Shown: positions 63,580 through 64,000 of the stretch, in pieces
Layout: every line of letters begins with the position of its first letter
Position numbering within the stretch: position 1 is the first letter of the stretch
Source of the DNA: Leptospira brenneri
GTDB taxonomy: Bacteria; Spirochaetota; Leptospiria; Leptospirales; Leptospiraceae
Assembly: GCF_002812125.1 (NCBI RefSeq)
Contig: NZ_NPDQ01000002.1
Span: 496,001-560,000, forward strand
Length of the DNA: 64,000 nucleotides
Reading direction: 5' to 3'
Translations under genes and position numbers: made by a program
Notes under the pieces: generated by a model
Seen by the model: only the letters and a program-made list of their open reading frames with translations
What the model was told of the DNA's origin: nothing
Database searches by the model: none

Positions 63580-64000
63580 ATGGAAAACTTCATCCGGCTG
63601 CGACTCTTTCTTTGGGTAGGAACCCTCGGATTTTTTTCTCCGATCCTCGCAGAACCACGCCTTCCGAAAGAGCCAACTCTTCCCTCTATCCCTTTGGAAG
63701 AATCAAAAGAACCAAGGAACGCTCGAGGTGACAAAGAATCTACCGATCCCAAGGTTCTCAACTTAACTCTTTGTGATGGACGGACAGTTCGTGGCGAATC
63801 ATCTAGCGGTAGTCAGTCGATGTCTTTTGAGCACTCTAAGGATGGAATTCTCTATAAAAAAAAGTTATCAACTAGCGAACTAGATTCGATACGGATTGAT
63901 TCCTGGGAACTGAAACAAAAACGAGAAGAAAAAAAAGGAATCACCTATGAAGTGGTGCCAAAAAAAATCCGAATCCGCACCCGCAATGGAGAAGTCTTTT
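63580..64000 (+). CDS. Exported protein, C-terminus cut by window edge
   Basis: The frame starts at ATG 63580 (AAAGG 8 nt upstream; an in-frame ATG at 63562 is an alternative) and is open to the window end, giving 140 residues. Residues 1-25 are a signal peptide (LFLWVGTLGFFSPILA). The mature part is Pro-, Glu- and Ser-rich at first and then has beta strands with alternating charges (LYKKKLSTSELDSIRID). Not recognised; the visible part is too short to assign a family. Confidence 0.65.
   Translation, partial: MENFIRLRLFLWVGTLGFFSPILAEPRLPKEPTLPSIPLEESKEPRNARGDKESTDPKVLNLTLCDGRTVRGESSSGSQSMSFEHSKDGILYKKKLSTSELDSIRIDSWELKQKREEKKGITYEVVPKKIRIRTRNGEVF

Overview
The window looks like chromosome of a spirochaete of the genus Leptospira, probably one of the environmental (saprophytic-type) species. 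The base composition is AT-rich. Many lipoproteins have spirochaetal lipoboxes, with N, Q or E before the Cys (LSQC, FLQC, FLNC, IEC). The cell is a diderm (LpxD, Lnb-like DUF4105, BamE-like protein). Typical Leptospira items are present: heme oxygenase, 7TMR-DISM sensors, DUF3015 proteins and a split transketolase. Genus assignment is inference from gene content. No rRNA, IS element, CRISPR array or prophage was seen.

Layout. 1-3.2 kb (minus): an edge-truncated 7TMR-DISM lipoprotein, a spore-photoproduct-lyase-like radical SAM protein and a nucleosidase. 3.2-8.7 kb (plus): glutathione peroxidase, ChaN-like protein, a zinc-ribbon class A PBP and two secreted proteins. 9.1-12.1 kb is the accessory part: a tandemly duplicated pair of tiny Cys-rich lipoproteins, a fifth relative, the tail of a dead HepT gene, a GC-rich segment and tRNA-Thr/tRNA-Tyr. 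12.1-18.2 kb: membrane protein, transketolase N-terminal half, SirB1-like protein and polyprenyl synthase, then convergent histidine kinase and lipoprotein genes. 18.2-23.2 kb: a tight operon of ClC antiporter, retropepsin-like lipoprotein, 7TM inactive transglutaminase and RimK-like glutamate ligase. 23.2-29.4 kb: DUF6580, MazG, LpxD, DoxX, RibD-C reductase with a BFD ferredoxin, and a UMF1-type MFS gene. 29.4-33.8 kb (minus): secreted protein, HSL esterase, and a Cas4-like/DEDDy nuclease (DUF2779) overlapping a WYL regulator. 33.9-39 kb: lipoproteins, MFS plus hemO with a Fur-like operator, and a PiT-type phosphate transporter coupled to an OlsB-like acyltransferase. 39-47.9 kb (minus): membrane glycosyltransferase-like protein, polA, GT4, RsbW-like protein, gltX and a lipoprotein. 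48-51.5 kb: an unusual two-subunit type IIA topoisomerase. 51.6-57.6 kb: serine hydrolase, DUF3015 pair, DUF4105 protein and alpha/beta hydrolase. 57.6-64 kb: lipoprotein, DUF445, SDR, GNAT, TPR lipoprotein, dprA, a CaCA antiporter and an edge-truncated secreted protein.

Most genes sit in short operons with 1-8 nt overlaps, so translational coupling is the rule. The loci most worth a second look are the topoisomerase pair, the ClC-to-glutamate-ligase operon, the WYL/DUF2779 pair, the lipoprotein array next to the tRNAs, the phosphate transporter/OlsB pair, and the radical SAM/nucleosidase pair. All family assignments come from motif recognition by eye; no database search was run.
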